Below, one piece after another: positions 33,381 to 42,716 of a stretch of 64,000 nucleotides of DNA (the stretch's first letter is position 1; every line of letters starts with the position of its first letter). The notes under the pieces are model-generated. The model had not been told where the DNA came from. It was given only the letters and a program-made list of their open reading frames with translations, and ran no database searches. The DNA comes from Pedobacter sp. (lineage in GTDB: Bacteria; Bacteroidota; Bacteroidia; Sphingobacteriales; Sphingobacteriaceae). Location: NCBI RefSeq assembly GCF_031119335.1, contig NZ_JAVHXT010000003.1:1-64000 (forward strand), written 5' to 3'. A program made the translations under genes and the position numbers.

Positions 33381-33420
33381 GAAGAATGCGATGATTTGAG
33401 AATGACGTAAATCATAAAAA

Positions 33421-33468
33421 AGCCACAGATGCACAGATTATTTCTCAATAATTTGTGCATCTGCGGCT
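33421..33468. repeat. inverted repeat, CACAGATGCACAGAT family (copy 2)
   Basis: Arms AGCCACAGATGCACAGATTA and TAATTTGTGCATCTGCGGCT (two mismatches) with a short loop. Same arms as 9298-9411 and 44383-44447. Confidence 0.8.
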
Positions 33469-33508
33469 ACGAAAATTAGCTAATCATCACATTAACCAAT
33501 TATCAATT

Positions 33509-33988
33509 CTATTTCTTTCCCAAGAATGATTTTAACATCCAAATGGTTTTTTCCTTAAACTGCATGAAACGATTTACCATATCATTAGAACCATCGTCCC
33601 CAGCTTTATCAGTAGCATCTAACAAGTCTCGCTCCAATTCAATCAACTTGGTCATATCATCTAAAATAGCTTCAACCATAGCGGTATCAGCCAGACCAAT
33701 GGTATCAATTTCTTTAATAGTAGATTCCTTAATATAATCTGCAAAACGGCTATGCGGTGGTTTACCCAAGGTTAGTACACGCTCGGCAATTTCATCGATA
33801 GTTAGTTGAGCGTTGGTATAAAGTTCCTCAAACTTTAGATGTAGCGTAAAAAAGCTCTGACCTTTTACATTCCAGTGGCAGCCTCTTAGTTTTTGGTAAT
33901 GGATGTGATAGTTTGCTAAATATTCGTTCAACATATCAACCACTGGTTTAACCTGTTTTTCTGTTAAGTTTATTTCTTTTGCTGACAT
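33509..33988 (-). CDS. dps: Dps-family ferritin-like protein
   Basis: 159 aa. A four-helix Dps subunit: the ferroxidase-site residues lie in CHWNVKGQSFFTLHLKFEELY (His, with His/Asp/Glu around it) and TIDEIAERVLTLG. Forms dodecamers that oxidise Fe2+ with hydrogen peroxide and protect DNA. Full length. Own transcription unit upstream of the ubiD-like gene's 5' flank. No OxyR-type site could be recognised. Confidence 0.94.
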   Translation of the reverse strand: MSAKEINLTEKQVKPVVDMLNEYLANYHIHYQKLRGCHWNVKGQSFFTLHLKFEELYTNAQLTIDEIAERVLTLGKPPHSRFADYIKESTIKEIDTIGLADTAMVEAILDDMTKLIELERDLLDATDKAGDDGSNDMVNRFMQFKEKTIWMLKSFLGKK

Positions 33989-34153
33989 AATAACATTGAT
34001 TTTAATAGTACCAAGTTAACAAAACATAAATGAATTAGTTTGACGTTAATCACTTATCGAGATAATAGAATACAAAATGTTACCGTTTAGTTACAATGTT
34101 AGCGTTCCTATATATTATTCGTATAATTGTACCTCCAAAAAATAGAAATATAG

Positions 34154-35494
34154 ATGTTAAAAAGATATATTTTAATCGCCGCTCTGCTGTGCTCTAGTGT
34201 TGCGTATGCCAATAAGCCAGTAGATTCAATCGGTGTAGAAAACAATAACGGCAAGAAATTAATCCTTCATAAAGTAGATCCAAAAGAAAGTTACTATTCA
34301 ATATCAAGAAGATACAATGTTAACGTAAAGGATATACAAAACTATAACAACAATGTAGGGTTGCAAATTGGCACCATCATCAAAGTACCTACGGATATTC
34401 CATTTAGCCAAGCTACTACTGCTGCTACTAAATCGCCTTCAATTAATGCTACCAGTTTTTTTGATTATACAGTTGCTGCCAAAGACAATTTAAATTTAAT
34501 AGCTGAAAAATTTGCCACTACCGTTGCAGACATCAGAAAACTGAACAATTTAACAGGGAACAATTTACAAGTTGGACAAGTTTTGAAAGTACCATTTACG
34601 AAGACTGGGAATGTTGCACCACCTTCGCCCGCGGTTACTAAACAAGCTGAAACACCTCCACCAACGGTGGCTGCCAATTTAGTCACAGAACATACCGTTA
34701 AACCAAAAGAATATTTAGGTGTAATTGCCAAACAATATGGCATTACAGTAGAAGAACTTAAGGAAGCAAACAATTTAAGTTCAAATAACTTGAGTATTGG
34801 TCAAATTTTAAAGATACCAGTTAAAACAAGTGGCGAACAAGTGCAAACCACTCCTACCCAAAGCATACCTACTCCGGCTCCAGTTAAGCCAGTAGAAACG
34901 AAAACATCTGAGTCTGTTGTTTCCACTCCGCAGGTTAACACTAAAACCGATCCAAGCTTTGAACATATTGTGACAACAGGAGAAACAATTTATTCTATTG
35001 CACAAAAATACCAGTTAACTACTTACCAGATTAAGACTTTCAATAATTTAAGTTCTAATGATCTTACAGTTGGACAAAAATTGATTATCAAAGGCGAAAA
35101 ACCAGCGGCAGTTGTTGCAGCTAACAATGATAATGACGAACCAACAGAAGGCAGTGAAACTTTAAAAAATCCAAACCTGAAACGACCTGCCGCAGTGTAC
35201 GGATTAAATAAAATTGAGGAAAAAGGTACTGCAGTTTGGATCAGCGATCCAGATCTTGACGCAAATAAAATGCTTATTCTACATCGTACTGCACCAGTGG
35301 GTACCATTATACAAATTACCAATCCCATGACTAATAGATCTACCTTTGCTAAAGTTGTGGGTAAATTCACTGAAAACGAAACTACAAAAGACGTAATCAT
35401 AGTAATGACTAAAGCAGTAGCTGATGCAGTTGGCGCATTAGACAAACGTTTTTTCTGTAATCTAACCTATGGTCCAAAAGAAAATGACAAATAA
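34154..35494 (+). CDS. secreted protein with four LysM repeats and C-terminal DPBB-like domain
   Basis: 446 aa. Signal peptide 1-19. Four LysM modules (about 36-78, 103-147, 175-219 and 270-313), each with the LNNL/NNLSSNNL...VGQxLKVP pattern, are separated by Pro/Thr-rich linkers. LysM binds N-acetylglucosamine-containing glycans such as peptidoglycan. The last about 100 residues (AAVYGLNKIEEKGTAVWISD to the end) resemble an RlpA-like double-psi beta-barrel. Probably a periplasmic cell-wall protein. Its 3' end overlaps the uridine kinase gene, an unusual pairing. Confidence 0.88.
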   Translation: MLKRYILIAALLCSSVAYANKPVDSIGVENNNGKKLILHKVDPKESYYSISRRYNVNVKDIQNYNNNVGLQIGTIIKVPTDIPFSQATTAATKSPSINATSFFDYTVAAKDNLNLIAEKFATTVADIRKLNNLTGNNLQVGQVLKVPFTKTGNVAPPSPAVTKQAETPPPTVAANLVTEHTVKPKEYLGVIAKQYGITVEELKEANNLSSNNLSIGQILKIPVKTSGEQVQTTPTQSIPTPAPVKPVETKTSESVVSTPQVNTKTDPSFEHIVTTGETIYSIAQKYQLTTYQIKTFNNLSSNDLTVGQKLIIKGEKPAAVVAANNDNDEPTEGSETLKNPNLKRPAAVYGLNKIEEKGTAVWISDPDLDANKMLILHRTAPVGTIIQITNPMTNRSTFAKVVGKFTENETTKDVIIVMTKAVADAVGALDKRFFCNLTYGPKENDK

Positions 35495-36122
35495 TAAACC
35501 TGTAATTATCGGTATTGCTGGCGGTAGTGGTTCTGGCAAAACATTCTTTTTACATAGCTTTCTTCATCATTTTAAAACAGATGAAGTTACTTTGGTTTCG
35601 CAAGATGATTATTATATACCTGCCGGAGAAATGACGCAGGAAGAAAACAAATTGTACAACTTCGATCTGCCAAGCACTATTGACGACCAGCAGTTTTTAC
35701 TGGATATCAAAAAATTGATCAATGGAGAAACTGTCTACAAAAAGGAATACAACTTTAACAATCCGCTGGCAGTAACTAAAATCTTAGAAATTCATCCAGC
35801 CCCCATCATCATAGTTGAAGGGCTTTTCATTCTACACTTTACAGAAATACATAAGCTTATCGATTATAAAATCTTTATAGAAGCTGATGAGAACATCGCC
35901 TTAGAAAGAAGAATACAAAGAGATGGCATTGAACGTGGCTATCCGGAGGATGACGTGCTTTATAAATGGCATAACCACGTAGTTCCAGCTTACAAAGAGT
36001 ATTTATTGCCGTACAAAGAAACCTGCAATCATTTAGTATTTAATAACTCTAACGAGGCAGATGACATTATCCGCATTACGGAAGAGATGTCGGCAGAGTT
36101 TAAGAAAAACTATTGCAGTTAA
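35484..36122 (+). CDS. udk: uridine kinase
   Basis: 212 aa. P-loop GIAGGSGSGKT (about 11-21), QDDYY and FDLPSTIDD, IIIVEGLFIL, and LERRIQRDGIERG, as in uridine/cytidine kinases. Phosphorylates uridine and cytidine with GTP or ATP in pyrimidine salvage. The start at ATG 35484 (MTNNKPVIIGIAGG) overlaps the preceding gene by 11 bp; ATG 35469 is also possible and would add five residues. Terminator directly downstream. Confidence 0.92.
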   Translation: MTNNKPVIIGIAGGSGSGKTFFLHSFLHHFKTDEVTLVSQDDYYIPAGEMTQEENKLYNFDLPSTIDDQQFLLDIKKLINGETVYKKEYNFNNPLAVTKILEIHPAPIIIVEGLFILHFTEIHKLIDYKIFIEADENIALERRIQRDGIERGYPEDDVLYKWHNHVVPAYKEYLLPYKETCNHLVFNNSNEADDIIRITEEMSAEFKKNYCS

Positions 36123-36145
36123 TAACAGAAAAATATGATAGTTGA

Positions 36146-36175
36146 AGCGCCAAATTTGGCGCTTTTCTTTTTTTA
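36146..36175 (+). terminator. intrinsic terminator after udk
   Basis: AAGCGCCAAATTTGGCGCTT, a perfect stem, followed by a T-rich tract. Confidence 0.92.
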
Positions 36176-36315
36176 TAAAGTTTCTACTGTTACTTAAAAA
36201 GTTTCAAAATGTTATTTTTTAACTTTTGATTTGTTTTATTTTTTTAAAAATCGTTTATTTGATGATAAAATCAACCAAAAATCACCGAACCAAATCAATA
36301 AACGAAACTTAATCC

Positions 36316-37650
36316 ATGTCTAAAGTAGCCAGTGCCTTAAAATCCGCCAGCGAAACCAAAGCCTTAATTATTGGGCAAGATGTATTAAAATTAACCTCAA
36401 AACTATTTAAAGAGCAGTTTCCCAACAAGAAAGCTATTATAGTTGCTGATACCACCACATTTGAAATTGCCGGAAAAACAGTAATGAAACAATTTGAAAG
36501 CGAAGGCATTGAACAAGAAACAGCTTACATCTATACCGACACAGAACTTTACGCAGAATACAAATATGTTGATGAACTGGTTGACGCATTAAAGCAACAC
36601 GATGCGATACCGGTAGCCGTTGGTTCTGGTACCATCAACGACCTGACCAAATTAGCTGCGTATTTAACAGACCGCCCCTATTTATGTGTTGCTACAGCAG
36701 CTTCAATGGATGGCTATACTGCTTTCGGAGCTTCTATCACCGCAAATGGCGCTAAACAAACGTTCAATTGCCCTGCACCACAAGCTTGTCTAGCGGATAT
36801 CGACATTTTAAGTGCTGCACCAACAGAAATGACAGCCTCGGGCTATGCCGATTTATTTGCTAAAGTAACTGCCGGTGCCGATTGGATTTTGGCCGACGCA
36901 TTAAATGTAGAACCTATCGATGAAACGGCTTGGTCTATTGTACAGAATGGCTTACACGAAGCGCTTGCTGATCCAAAAGGAACTAAAGATGGTGACACTA
37001 ATGCAGTTACGCAGTTAACAGAGGGATTAATGCTGGGTGGTTTTGCAATGCAGTGGTCTAAATCGAGTAGACCAGCTTCTGGTGCCGAGCATCAATTTAG
37101 TCACCTTTGGAATATGGAACACCACCTTAATAACGGCGAGCACATTTCACATGGTTTTCAGGTGAGTATTGGTACTTTAGCTATAACCGCATTGTATGAT
37201 GTGGTGCTGAAAACAGATTTTGAAAAGCTCGATATACAGGCTGCATTGAAACAATGGCCAACTCTTGATGAATTAAAGAAGCAATCACTAGCCATCTTCG
37301 AAGGATCAGATTTTCCGGAGATTGGATGGCAAGAAACTAAGGCTAAATACATCGATCATCAAGAATTAGAAAAGCAATTACAAACTTTAAAAGATAACTG
37401 GGCTATAATGAAGCAGAAATTAGCGCAACAGATTGTACCTTTTGAAGAAGCGAAAGCACGTTTAGCCACCGTTGGCGCACCAACCGAACCAGAGCATATT
37501 GGTATCGGCAGAGAAAAACTCAAAGAAACATTTGTAAGAGCACAGTATATTAGAAGAAGATTTACGATACTTGATTTGGCAGTAAGAACTGGCTACCTTG
37601 ACCAATGGCTCGATCAGCTTTTTGGAAAAGACGGCATCTGGAAGATTTAA
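36316..37650 (+). CDS. sn-glycerol-1-phosphate dehydrogenase
   Basis: 444 aa, AraM/EgsA family. NAD(P)-binding VAVGSGTINDLTK (100-112), ATAASMDGYTAFGAS, metal-binding Asp in GYADLFAK (D179), and His clusters in GAEHQFSHLW and GEHISHGFQV. The enzyme interconverts DHAP and sn-glycerol-1-phosphate, the archaeal-type stereoisomer; B. subtilis AraM supplies it for heptaprenylglyceryl phosphate. Next genes are a GlpT-like importer (52 bp) and a HAD-IIA phosphatase, so an uptake or catabolic role is equally likely. First gene of the operon. Confidence 0.9.
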   Translation: MSKVASALKSASETKALIIGQDVLKLTSKLFKEQFPNKKAIIVADTTTFEIAGKTVMKQFESEGIEQETAYIYTDTELYAEYKYVDELVDALKQHDAIPVAVGSGTINDLTKLAAYLTDRPYLCVATAASMDGYTAFGASITANGAKQTFNCPAPQACLADIDILSAAPTEMTASGYADLFAKVTAGADWILADALNVEPIDETAWSIVQNGLHEALADPKGTKDGDTNAVTQLTEGLMLGGFAMQWSKSSRPASGAEHQFSHLWNMEHHLNNGEHISHGFQVSIGTLAITALYDVVLKTDFEKLDIQAALKQWPTLDELKKQSLAIFEGSDFPEIGWQETKAKYIDHQELEKQLQTLKDNWAIMKQKLAQQIVPFEEAKARLATVGAPTEPEHIGIGREKLKETFVRAQYIRRRFTILDLAVRTGYLDQWLDQLFGKDGIWKI

Positions 37651-37702
37651 GTAAAATGCTAATTGCAATTAACCAGTTTAACGATCTAACAGTTAACCCA
37701 AA

Positions 37703-39196
37703 ATGAATCAAGAACAAACCACTCCAAACGACACAAAAACAGCCAAACTGTTTAAATACTGGCAAACTAGAACTATTGTAGCCACCATGATTGGCTATGC
37801 CTTATTCTATTTCGTGCGCAAAAACTTCTCTTTTGCTATACCAGGGCTAACGGCAGAATTTGGCATTACCAAAACAAGTTTCGGTATCATCATGACTTTG
37901 GTAACCATTGTTTATGGGGTGTCAAGGTTTTTAAATGGCGTATTGGCAGATAGGGTAAATGCCCGCTACCACATGTCTATCGGTTTATTCCTCTGTGCCG
38001 TGGCAAATTTTGCATTTGGCTGGGGTGCCGATTTAAGCACCATATTTACCGGAGAAACTGGCGGACCAATGTTCACCAACACCATGGTACTTATATTCGG
38101 CGTTATTTTAATCATCAACAACTTAATCCAAGGCAGCGGCTTCCCTCCTGTGGCACGCTTGTTAACGCACTGGATCCCACAAAACGAGCTAGCTACAAAA
38201 ATGTCGATTTGGAATACCTCACATTCCATTGGCGCAGCTTTAGTTGCAATTCTAGCTGGCTACATTATGGGCACTATGGGTACAAACATGAGCAACAACC
38301 CTGAAATTGTTGCCTCTATCGCTGCGAACTTGAAAGTAGACCCAACAGATGCGGAGAAAATGAAAAGCGTAATCGAATCTGCTTCTCATTACGCAGCTTG
38401 GAAATGGTGTTTCTGGATCCCAGCTGCCATCGCTTTAGTAGGTTCTATCGGATTATTCGTTGGCTTGCGAGATACTCCTTCTTCTGTCGGTTTGCCCGAA
38501 CTACACAAAATACACAAAAAAGGAAAAGACTCTTCTGCCGAATTTAAAGCATTCGTTAGCAAACACGTATATCGTAATAAATGGATTTGGATATTAGGTA
38601 TTGCTAATTTCTTCGTATACGTAGTTCGTTTTGCTGTACTAGATTGGGGACCTACATTTCTAAAGGAAGCACACGGAATGACCCTAAGCAACGCTGGCTG
38701 GACAGTGGCAGTATTCGAGATCTTCGGAATTTTAGGAATGCTTGCAGCCGGATGGGTTACCGATAAATATCTAGCCGGAAAAGCACATCGTACCTCTCTT
38801 TACTGTATGATTGGCGTGGCGGTGTTTATGACCATCTTTTTATACCTTCCAGATAGCAGCCCGCAATGGGTAATGATTTTTGTATTAGCCATGTGCGGAT
38901 TTTTTATCTACGGGCCGCAAGCGCTAATCGGTATCGCGGCAGCAAACCAAGCTACCAACAGAGCTGCCGCAACAGCAAACGGTTTAACAGGCTTATTTGG
39001 GTACGCTAGCGGTTTAGTTTCTGGCGTTGGTATCGGCGCTATGGTAGATGCGCTCAGCAAAACAAATCCAGACAATGCTTGGGATTATGTATTCATAATG
39101 ATGATTGGAATGGCCATACTTTGCGTATTTATTTTCGCACTAATGTGGAAAGCCAAAGCACACGGTTACGATGAACTAGAAACAAAAGCACACTAA
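37703..39196 (+). CDS. GlpT-like organophosphate:phosphate antiporter (MFS)
   Basis: 497 aa, 12 predicted membrane helices. Very similar in pattern to E. coli GlpT: FYFVRKNFSFAIP (R39, equivalent to GlpT R45), LTHWIPQNE (H156, as H165), FVYVVRFAVLDWGPTFLKE (R309, as R269) and GLTGLFGYASG. These Arg/His residues bind the phosphate, so the substrate should be a small phosphorylated compound. A 40-residue insertion (about 191-230) enlarges one loop. Inner membrane. Flanked by a glycerol-1-phosphate dehydrogenase and a HAD phosphatase in one operon, suggesting a glycerol phosphate. Confidence 0.9.
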   Translation: MNQEQTTPNDTKTAKLFKYWQTRTIVATMIGYALFYFVRKNFSFAIPGLTAEFGITKTSFGIIMTLVTIVYGVSRFLNGVLADRVNARYHMSIGLFLCAVANFAFGWGADLSTIFTGETGGPMFTNTMVLIFGVILIINNLIQGSGFPPVARLLTHWIPQNELATKMSIWNTSHSIGAALVAILAGYIMGTMGTNMSNNPEIVASIAANLKVDPTDAEKMKSVIESASHYAAWKWCFWIPAAIALVGSIGLFVGLRDTPSSVGLPELHKIHKKGKDSSAEFKAFVSKHVYRNKWIWILGIANFFVYVVRFAVLDWGPTFLKEAHGMTLSNAGWTVAVFEIFGILGMLAAGWVTDKYLAGKAHRTSLYCMIGVAVFMTIFLYLPDSSPQWVMIFVLAMCGFFIYGPQALIGIAAANQATNRAAATANGLTGLFGYASGLVSGVGIGAMVDALSKTNPDNAWDYVFIMMIGMAILCVFIFALMWKAKAHGYDELETKAH

Positions 39197-39204
39197 TTGA
39201 AACA

Positions 39205-40041
39205 ATGACAACTACTTCAGATATTACAACACAATTAAAAAACATCAAGCATTTTGCACTCGATATGGATGGTACCATCTATAACGGCAGCACCTTATTT
39301 CCGTTTACCAATAGCTTTTTAAACTACCTAAAAGCTAACGGCATCGGTTATTCATTTTTAACCAATAACCCGTCTAAGAGCACAGCAGATTACCTCAAGC
39401 ATTTAGAAAAAATGGGTATTCCGGCTACAAAGGAAGAGATGTATACTTCGGCCGTAGCAACTATCAACTATATCAAAAACCATCATCCAGCTATCAAAAA
39501 ACTATTCATATTGGGCACTCCAAGTATGGTTAAAGAGTTTGAAGAGGCTGGTTTCATCTCTACGGCAGATAGCGCTGATGATAAACCAAATGCTTTGGTA
39601 GTAGGTTTCGATACGTCGTTAATTTATTCAAGACTTTGCCGAGCCGCCTATTGGGCTAGTCAGCAATTACCTTATTTTGCTACCAATCCAGATTGGGTTT
39701 GCCCTACAGACCAGCCGAACATTTTGGTAGATTGTGGTTCAATTTGCGCCTGCATTGAGGGTGCCACCAAAAGAAATCCAGATATTGTGATCGGCAAACC
39801 AGACCCAGGTATGCTAGATGGAATTATTCAAAAATACAATCTGCAGCCCAACGAAATTGCCATGGTTGGAGATAGGATTTATACCGATGTGCAAATGGCA
39901 AAAAATGCTGGTGCATTGGGTATTTTGGTTTTATCGGGCGAAGCTACAGCCAAAGATGTGCAACAAGCCACTACGAAGCCTGATATCGTAGCTAAAGATT
40001 TGGCAGAAATTCAAGAGTTATTAGAGCATGGCAAAGGCTAG
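39205..40041 (+). CDS. HAD-IIA (NagD/AraL-like) phosphatase
   Basis: 278 aa. The four HAD motifs are visible: FALDMDGTIYNG (nucleophile D20, acid/base D22), FLTNNPSKS, GKPDPGML and GDRIYTDVQMA. The C2-cap organisation is that of NagD, AraL and phosphoglycolate phosphatases. Starts 8 bp after the transporter gene, clearly the same operon. In B. subtilis the HAD-IIA protein AraL is encoded next to AraM, the same partnership as here. A likely substrate is glycerol phosphate or DHAP, but this family is promiscuous. Confidence 0.9.
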   Translation: MTTTSDITTQLKNIKHFALDMDGTIYNGSTLFPFTNSFLNYLKANGIGYSFLTNNPSKSTADYLKHLEKMGIPATKEEMYTSAVATINYIKNHHPAIKKLFILGTPSMVKEFEEAGFISTADSADDKPNALVVGFDTSLIYSRLCRAAYWASQQLPYFATNPDWVCPTDQPNILVDCGSICACIEGATKRNPDIVIGKPDPGMLDGIIQKYNLQPNEIAMVGDRIYTDVQMAKNAGALGILVLSGEATAKDVQQATTKPDIVAKDLAEIQELLEHGKG

Positions 40042-40052
40042 TTCCATTTTTA

Positions 40053-40257
40053 GAAAAGCAAATTCAGGATTACTATTCTCGTAAGTCCCGCTTTTCTTTC
40101 CAAGTTTTTTGTGAATGCTAATGATATTCTAAGACTTCGTAAGTTTAACTTTTCAGCTATCATTATTTTTCAATGGTAAAGTTGAGAGCTACGCCGTTTA
40201 AAAACTTACGAAGTCTAGATATTGCTCCAAAAAAGTTTTCCAATTCAATCGGGTTTA
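40053..40257. repeat. modular palindromic element B
   Basis: Left end GAAAAGCAA, then about 30 bp, then GTCCCGCTTTTCTTTCC; right end CAATCGGGTTTA. The interior holds the 85-bp module 40132-40216. Same outer ends as 46275-46460 and 56552-56640. Confidence 0.8.
40132..40216 (-). repeat. 85-bp palindromic module (copy 2)
   Basis: AGACTTCGTAAGTTT ... AAACTTACGAAGTCT; on the minus strand it carries TTTAAACGGCGTAGCTCTCA and TTTACCATTGAA, matching 18657-18741. Confidence 0.85.
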
Positions 40258-40358
40258 GACAACCAAAAACCTGTTCAAAGGTCTAGATTATTTCATAATT
40301 TCCGCACTCTTGAACAGAAAAACACCAAAGCTACAAGGGTACAAGAAAGAGTTGCCAT

Positions 40359-40378
40359 CGTTGGCGTCCTCGCCAACG
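40359..40378. repeat. CGTTGGCG hairpin
   Basis: CGTTGGCGTCCTCGCCAACG, a near-perfect stem-loop. The remainder of the gap to 40610 shows no supported gene. Confidence 0.6.
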
Positions 40379-40610
40379 TTTATCTGTCTAGCCTTCGTAA
40401 TCGCCCTTCGTGATCTTCAATCACCAAGCCCTATCTCCCCTATTTGCAATCCGTTCCCTACTCCAGACTAAATATTAGTGTCAATTTTAAAATTCATTAT
40501 TCAATCATTCTTCAAAGGGGTAACATTTTTCATTTCATCTTGATTAAATATTAAATGCCACTATTGGCGAAACAATTAAGAACAGAATGTTAAACGAAAA
40601 ATAAGAAATT

Positions 40611-42365
40611 ATGAAAAGATTTTCACTTGCATTAATGTTACTAGGATTTACATTTTTAGCAGCCGCACAAGAAAAGCCAAGCGGAGATTTTCAAATAGGG
40701 TTACAAGGAGGAATTAGTCAGCCGATTGGCAAATACAAAACCATTGGCGATACCAAATTAGGTTTCCACTCGGGTTTATTCTTCGATAAGTATTTTAAAG
40801 GCAACAAATTTGGTTTAGGAATTGACGCTCGTTTTATCCAAAATGGCATTAACCAAGCCGATAGTGTGATATTCGCCAACGGCTACATTGTCACAGATTA
40901 CAAAAACAAACCTCGCTTTCAAGATTACCTTTTCACTTTTGGACCCAGCTACAAAATCACTAAAAACAACTTCCATGCAGAGCTTTATTTACGTGGTGGA
41001 GTAATGATGCAAAACTTTCCAGAGTACACCACTACCTTAACTTACAGAAATGCATTAGGCACTTTTAATCACGATATCAAATACACCACCAACGATGCCA
41101 GTAACAAAGCAAACAGTTGGGCTGGTGTGGGTGGTTTGCGTCTAAACTACAAGATTGCACCTAAAATTGCTTTGTTCGCTCACGTAGATTACGTACAAAC
41201 CTTTGGCACAACTTTCGGCAACAAACCAAGCAGATTTACCATCGAAAGAAGTGTTGAACATACCCCGATAGACCTAGCAGTAGGTGTTAAAAATGGCATA
41301 TTAGACCACTACAACGAAGTTAGGGTAAGAGAAAACACCTTGCATAAAACTATCAATGCCGGTGCTGGTATTAAATTCATTTTCGGCGGAAGTAAAAAAC
41401 CTGCTCCAGCAAAAGACCCTGTTGCTAAATACGAAGACGTGGTTAAGCCTTTGGTGGCCTCAAAAGATTTGCAAATTGTGGTTAAGGATAAACAAACTGG
41501 CTTAGCTTTAAGTGGTGTTACTGTAAGCGTAAAAGGTGGCAATATCGATGAAAAATCTATTACAGATGTAAACGGACAAGCACAAAAAATTGCCAAAATA
41601 TCTTCAGGTACCTACCGAGTAGTTGGCGAGAAAAACGGCATTAAAACACCATTGCTAACTTTAACCGAAGAAGATTTCAAATCTAGCTCTGCAATAATCT
41701 TCAAAGAAATCTATCATGACGACCCTAGATTTACCTTAATAGGAGAAACTTTCGATTGTAATAAAGGTAGCAATTTGTCAAGCATCAACACTGTTTTAAC
41801 GAATACCAGTTCTAAAACCAATGTTGGTCAAATCTCAGATGTGCAAGGCAAATTCATCTATCAATTAGAAGCACAATCAGACTTTACGGTGGTGGCTAAT
41901 CATCAAGGTAGATATTCGCAAACTGAATTAGTAACCACCAAAGGCTTGGATAGAAGCAAAACACTTTATGTAACCTTAAAATTAGGTGTTTGCGAATTGG
42001 CAACTGGCAGTCAGTGGGTATTGAAAAACATCTTGTACGATTTCGATAAATCAAATATCCGTACAGATGCAGCTGTAATTTTAGATAATGTAGTTGCCAT
42101 TATGAAACAAAACCCATCGTTAAAAATCGAGCTGTCTTCTCACACAGATAGCAGAGGTAACGATGCTTACAACATGAAATTATCTCAACAACGTGCAGAT
42201 GCAGCAGTAAATTATTTAGTAGCTAATGGCATTGCAAAAAGCAGATTAGTTGCCAAAGGTTACGGTGAAACCAAACTGACCAACAACTGCGGAAACGGGA
42301 CGAACTGTTCAGATGCAGAACATCAAGCTAATAGAAGAACAGAGATTAAAGTATTGAACTTCTAA
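40611..42365 (+). CDS. OmpA-family outer-membrane protein
   Basis: 584 aa. Signal peptide 1-19. The N-terminal part (about 22-265) is a beta-barrel-like domain (GLQGGISQPIGKYKTIGDTK, TFGPSYKITKNNFHAELYLRGG); then a beta-sandwich-like middle (LQIVVKDKQTGLALSGVTVSVKG, Ig/CNA-B type); then a C-terminal OmpA peptidoglycan-binding domain (about 465-584: ILYDFDKSNI, IELSSHTDSRG, LSQQRADAA). Probably anchors the outer membrane to peptidoglycan. NNCGNGTNC near the end carries two Cys that may form a disulfide. Own transcription unit with terminator. Confidence 0.92.
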   Translation: MKRFSLALMLLGFTFLAAAQEKPSGDFQIGLQGGISQPIGKYKTIGDTKLGFHSGLFFDKYFKGNKFGLGIDARFIQNGINQADSVIFANGYIVTDYKNKPRFQDYLFTFGPSYKITKNNFHAELYLRGGVMMQNFPEYTTTLTYRNALGTFNHDIKYTTNDASNKANSWAGVGGLRLNYKIAPKIALFAHVDYVQTFGTTFGNKPSRFTIERSVEHTPIDLAVGVKNGILDHYNEVRVRENTLHKTINAGAGIKFIFGGSKKPAPAKDPVAKYEDVVKPLVASKDLQIVVKDKQTGLALSGVTVSVKGGNIDEKSITDVNGQAQKIAKISSGTYRVVGEKNGIKTPLLTLTEEDFKSSSAIIFKEIYHDDPRFTLIGETFDCNKGSNLSSINTVLTNTSSKTNVGQISDVQGKFIYQLEAQSDFTVVANHQGRYSQTELVTTKGLDRSKTLYVTLKLGVCELATGSQWVLKNILYDFDKSNIRTDAAVILDNVVAIMKQNPSLKIELSSHTDSRGNDAYNMKLSQQRADAAVNYLVANGIAKSRLVAKGYGETKLTNNCGNGTNCSDAEHQANRRTEIKVLNF

Positions 42366-42379
42366 ATCTTCTACACAAA

Positions 42380-42420
42380 CAAAGCCCCGATAGTATTATT
42401 TCTAACGGGGCTTTGTTTTT
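42380..42420. terminator. intrinsic terminator, ompA-like / cspA
   Basis: AAAGCCCCG ... CGGGGCTTT followed by T-rich sequence, between convergent genes. Confidence 0.85.
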
Positions 42421-42440
42421 AGACGTATAATTGAATATAA

Positions 42441-42638
42441 TTAAGCTTTTCTTACGTTTACAGCCTGAGGTCCTTTTTTACCTTCAGCTACTTCAAATTC
42501 CACATCATCGTTTTCCTTAATTCCATTAATGCCGCCTTCTACATCCTTAAAATGTACAAAAATTTCTTTGCCTGAGTCTTGAGAGATAAACCCATAACCT
42601 TTTTCGGTATTAAACCATTTTACTTTTCCGGTACTCAT
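42441..42638 (-). CDS. cold-shock domain protein
   Basis: 65 aa, one complete cold-shock domain. RNP1-like KGYGFISQ and RNP2-like IFVHFKDV carry the aromatic nucleic-acid-binding residues; N-terminal GKVKWFNTEKG is the family hallmark. Acts as an RNA chaperone or single-strand binding protein. The gene before it on this strand ends about 78 bp upstream, so the 5'UTR is short compared with cold-induced enterobacterial cspA; no thermosensor structure could be identified by eye. Confidence 0.95.
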   Translation of the reverse strand: MSTGKVKWFNTEKGYGFISQDSGKEIFVHFKDVEGGINGIKENDDVEFEVAEGKKGPQAVNVRKA

Positions 42639-42716
42639 TTAGTTCTATATTTTTAAATTGATAATCTTATTAACGTAAATCTAACGAATTATAATTAACA
42701 ATCAAGTGCTTAATAA

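Noticed and set aside
33369-33434. N-terminal extension of the UbiD-family gene
   Set aside because: It overlaps the -7 box and the CACAGAT repeat; MGYRSLAECV is the natural start.
40222-40413. A 63-codon open frame after the HAD gene
   Set aside because: It starts inside element B and crosses the CGTTGGCG hairpin; no promoter or recognisable protein.
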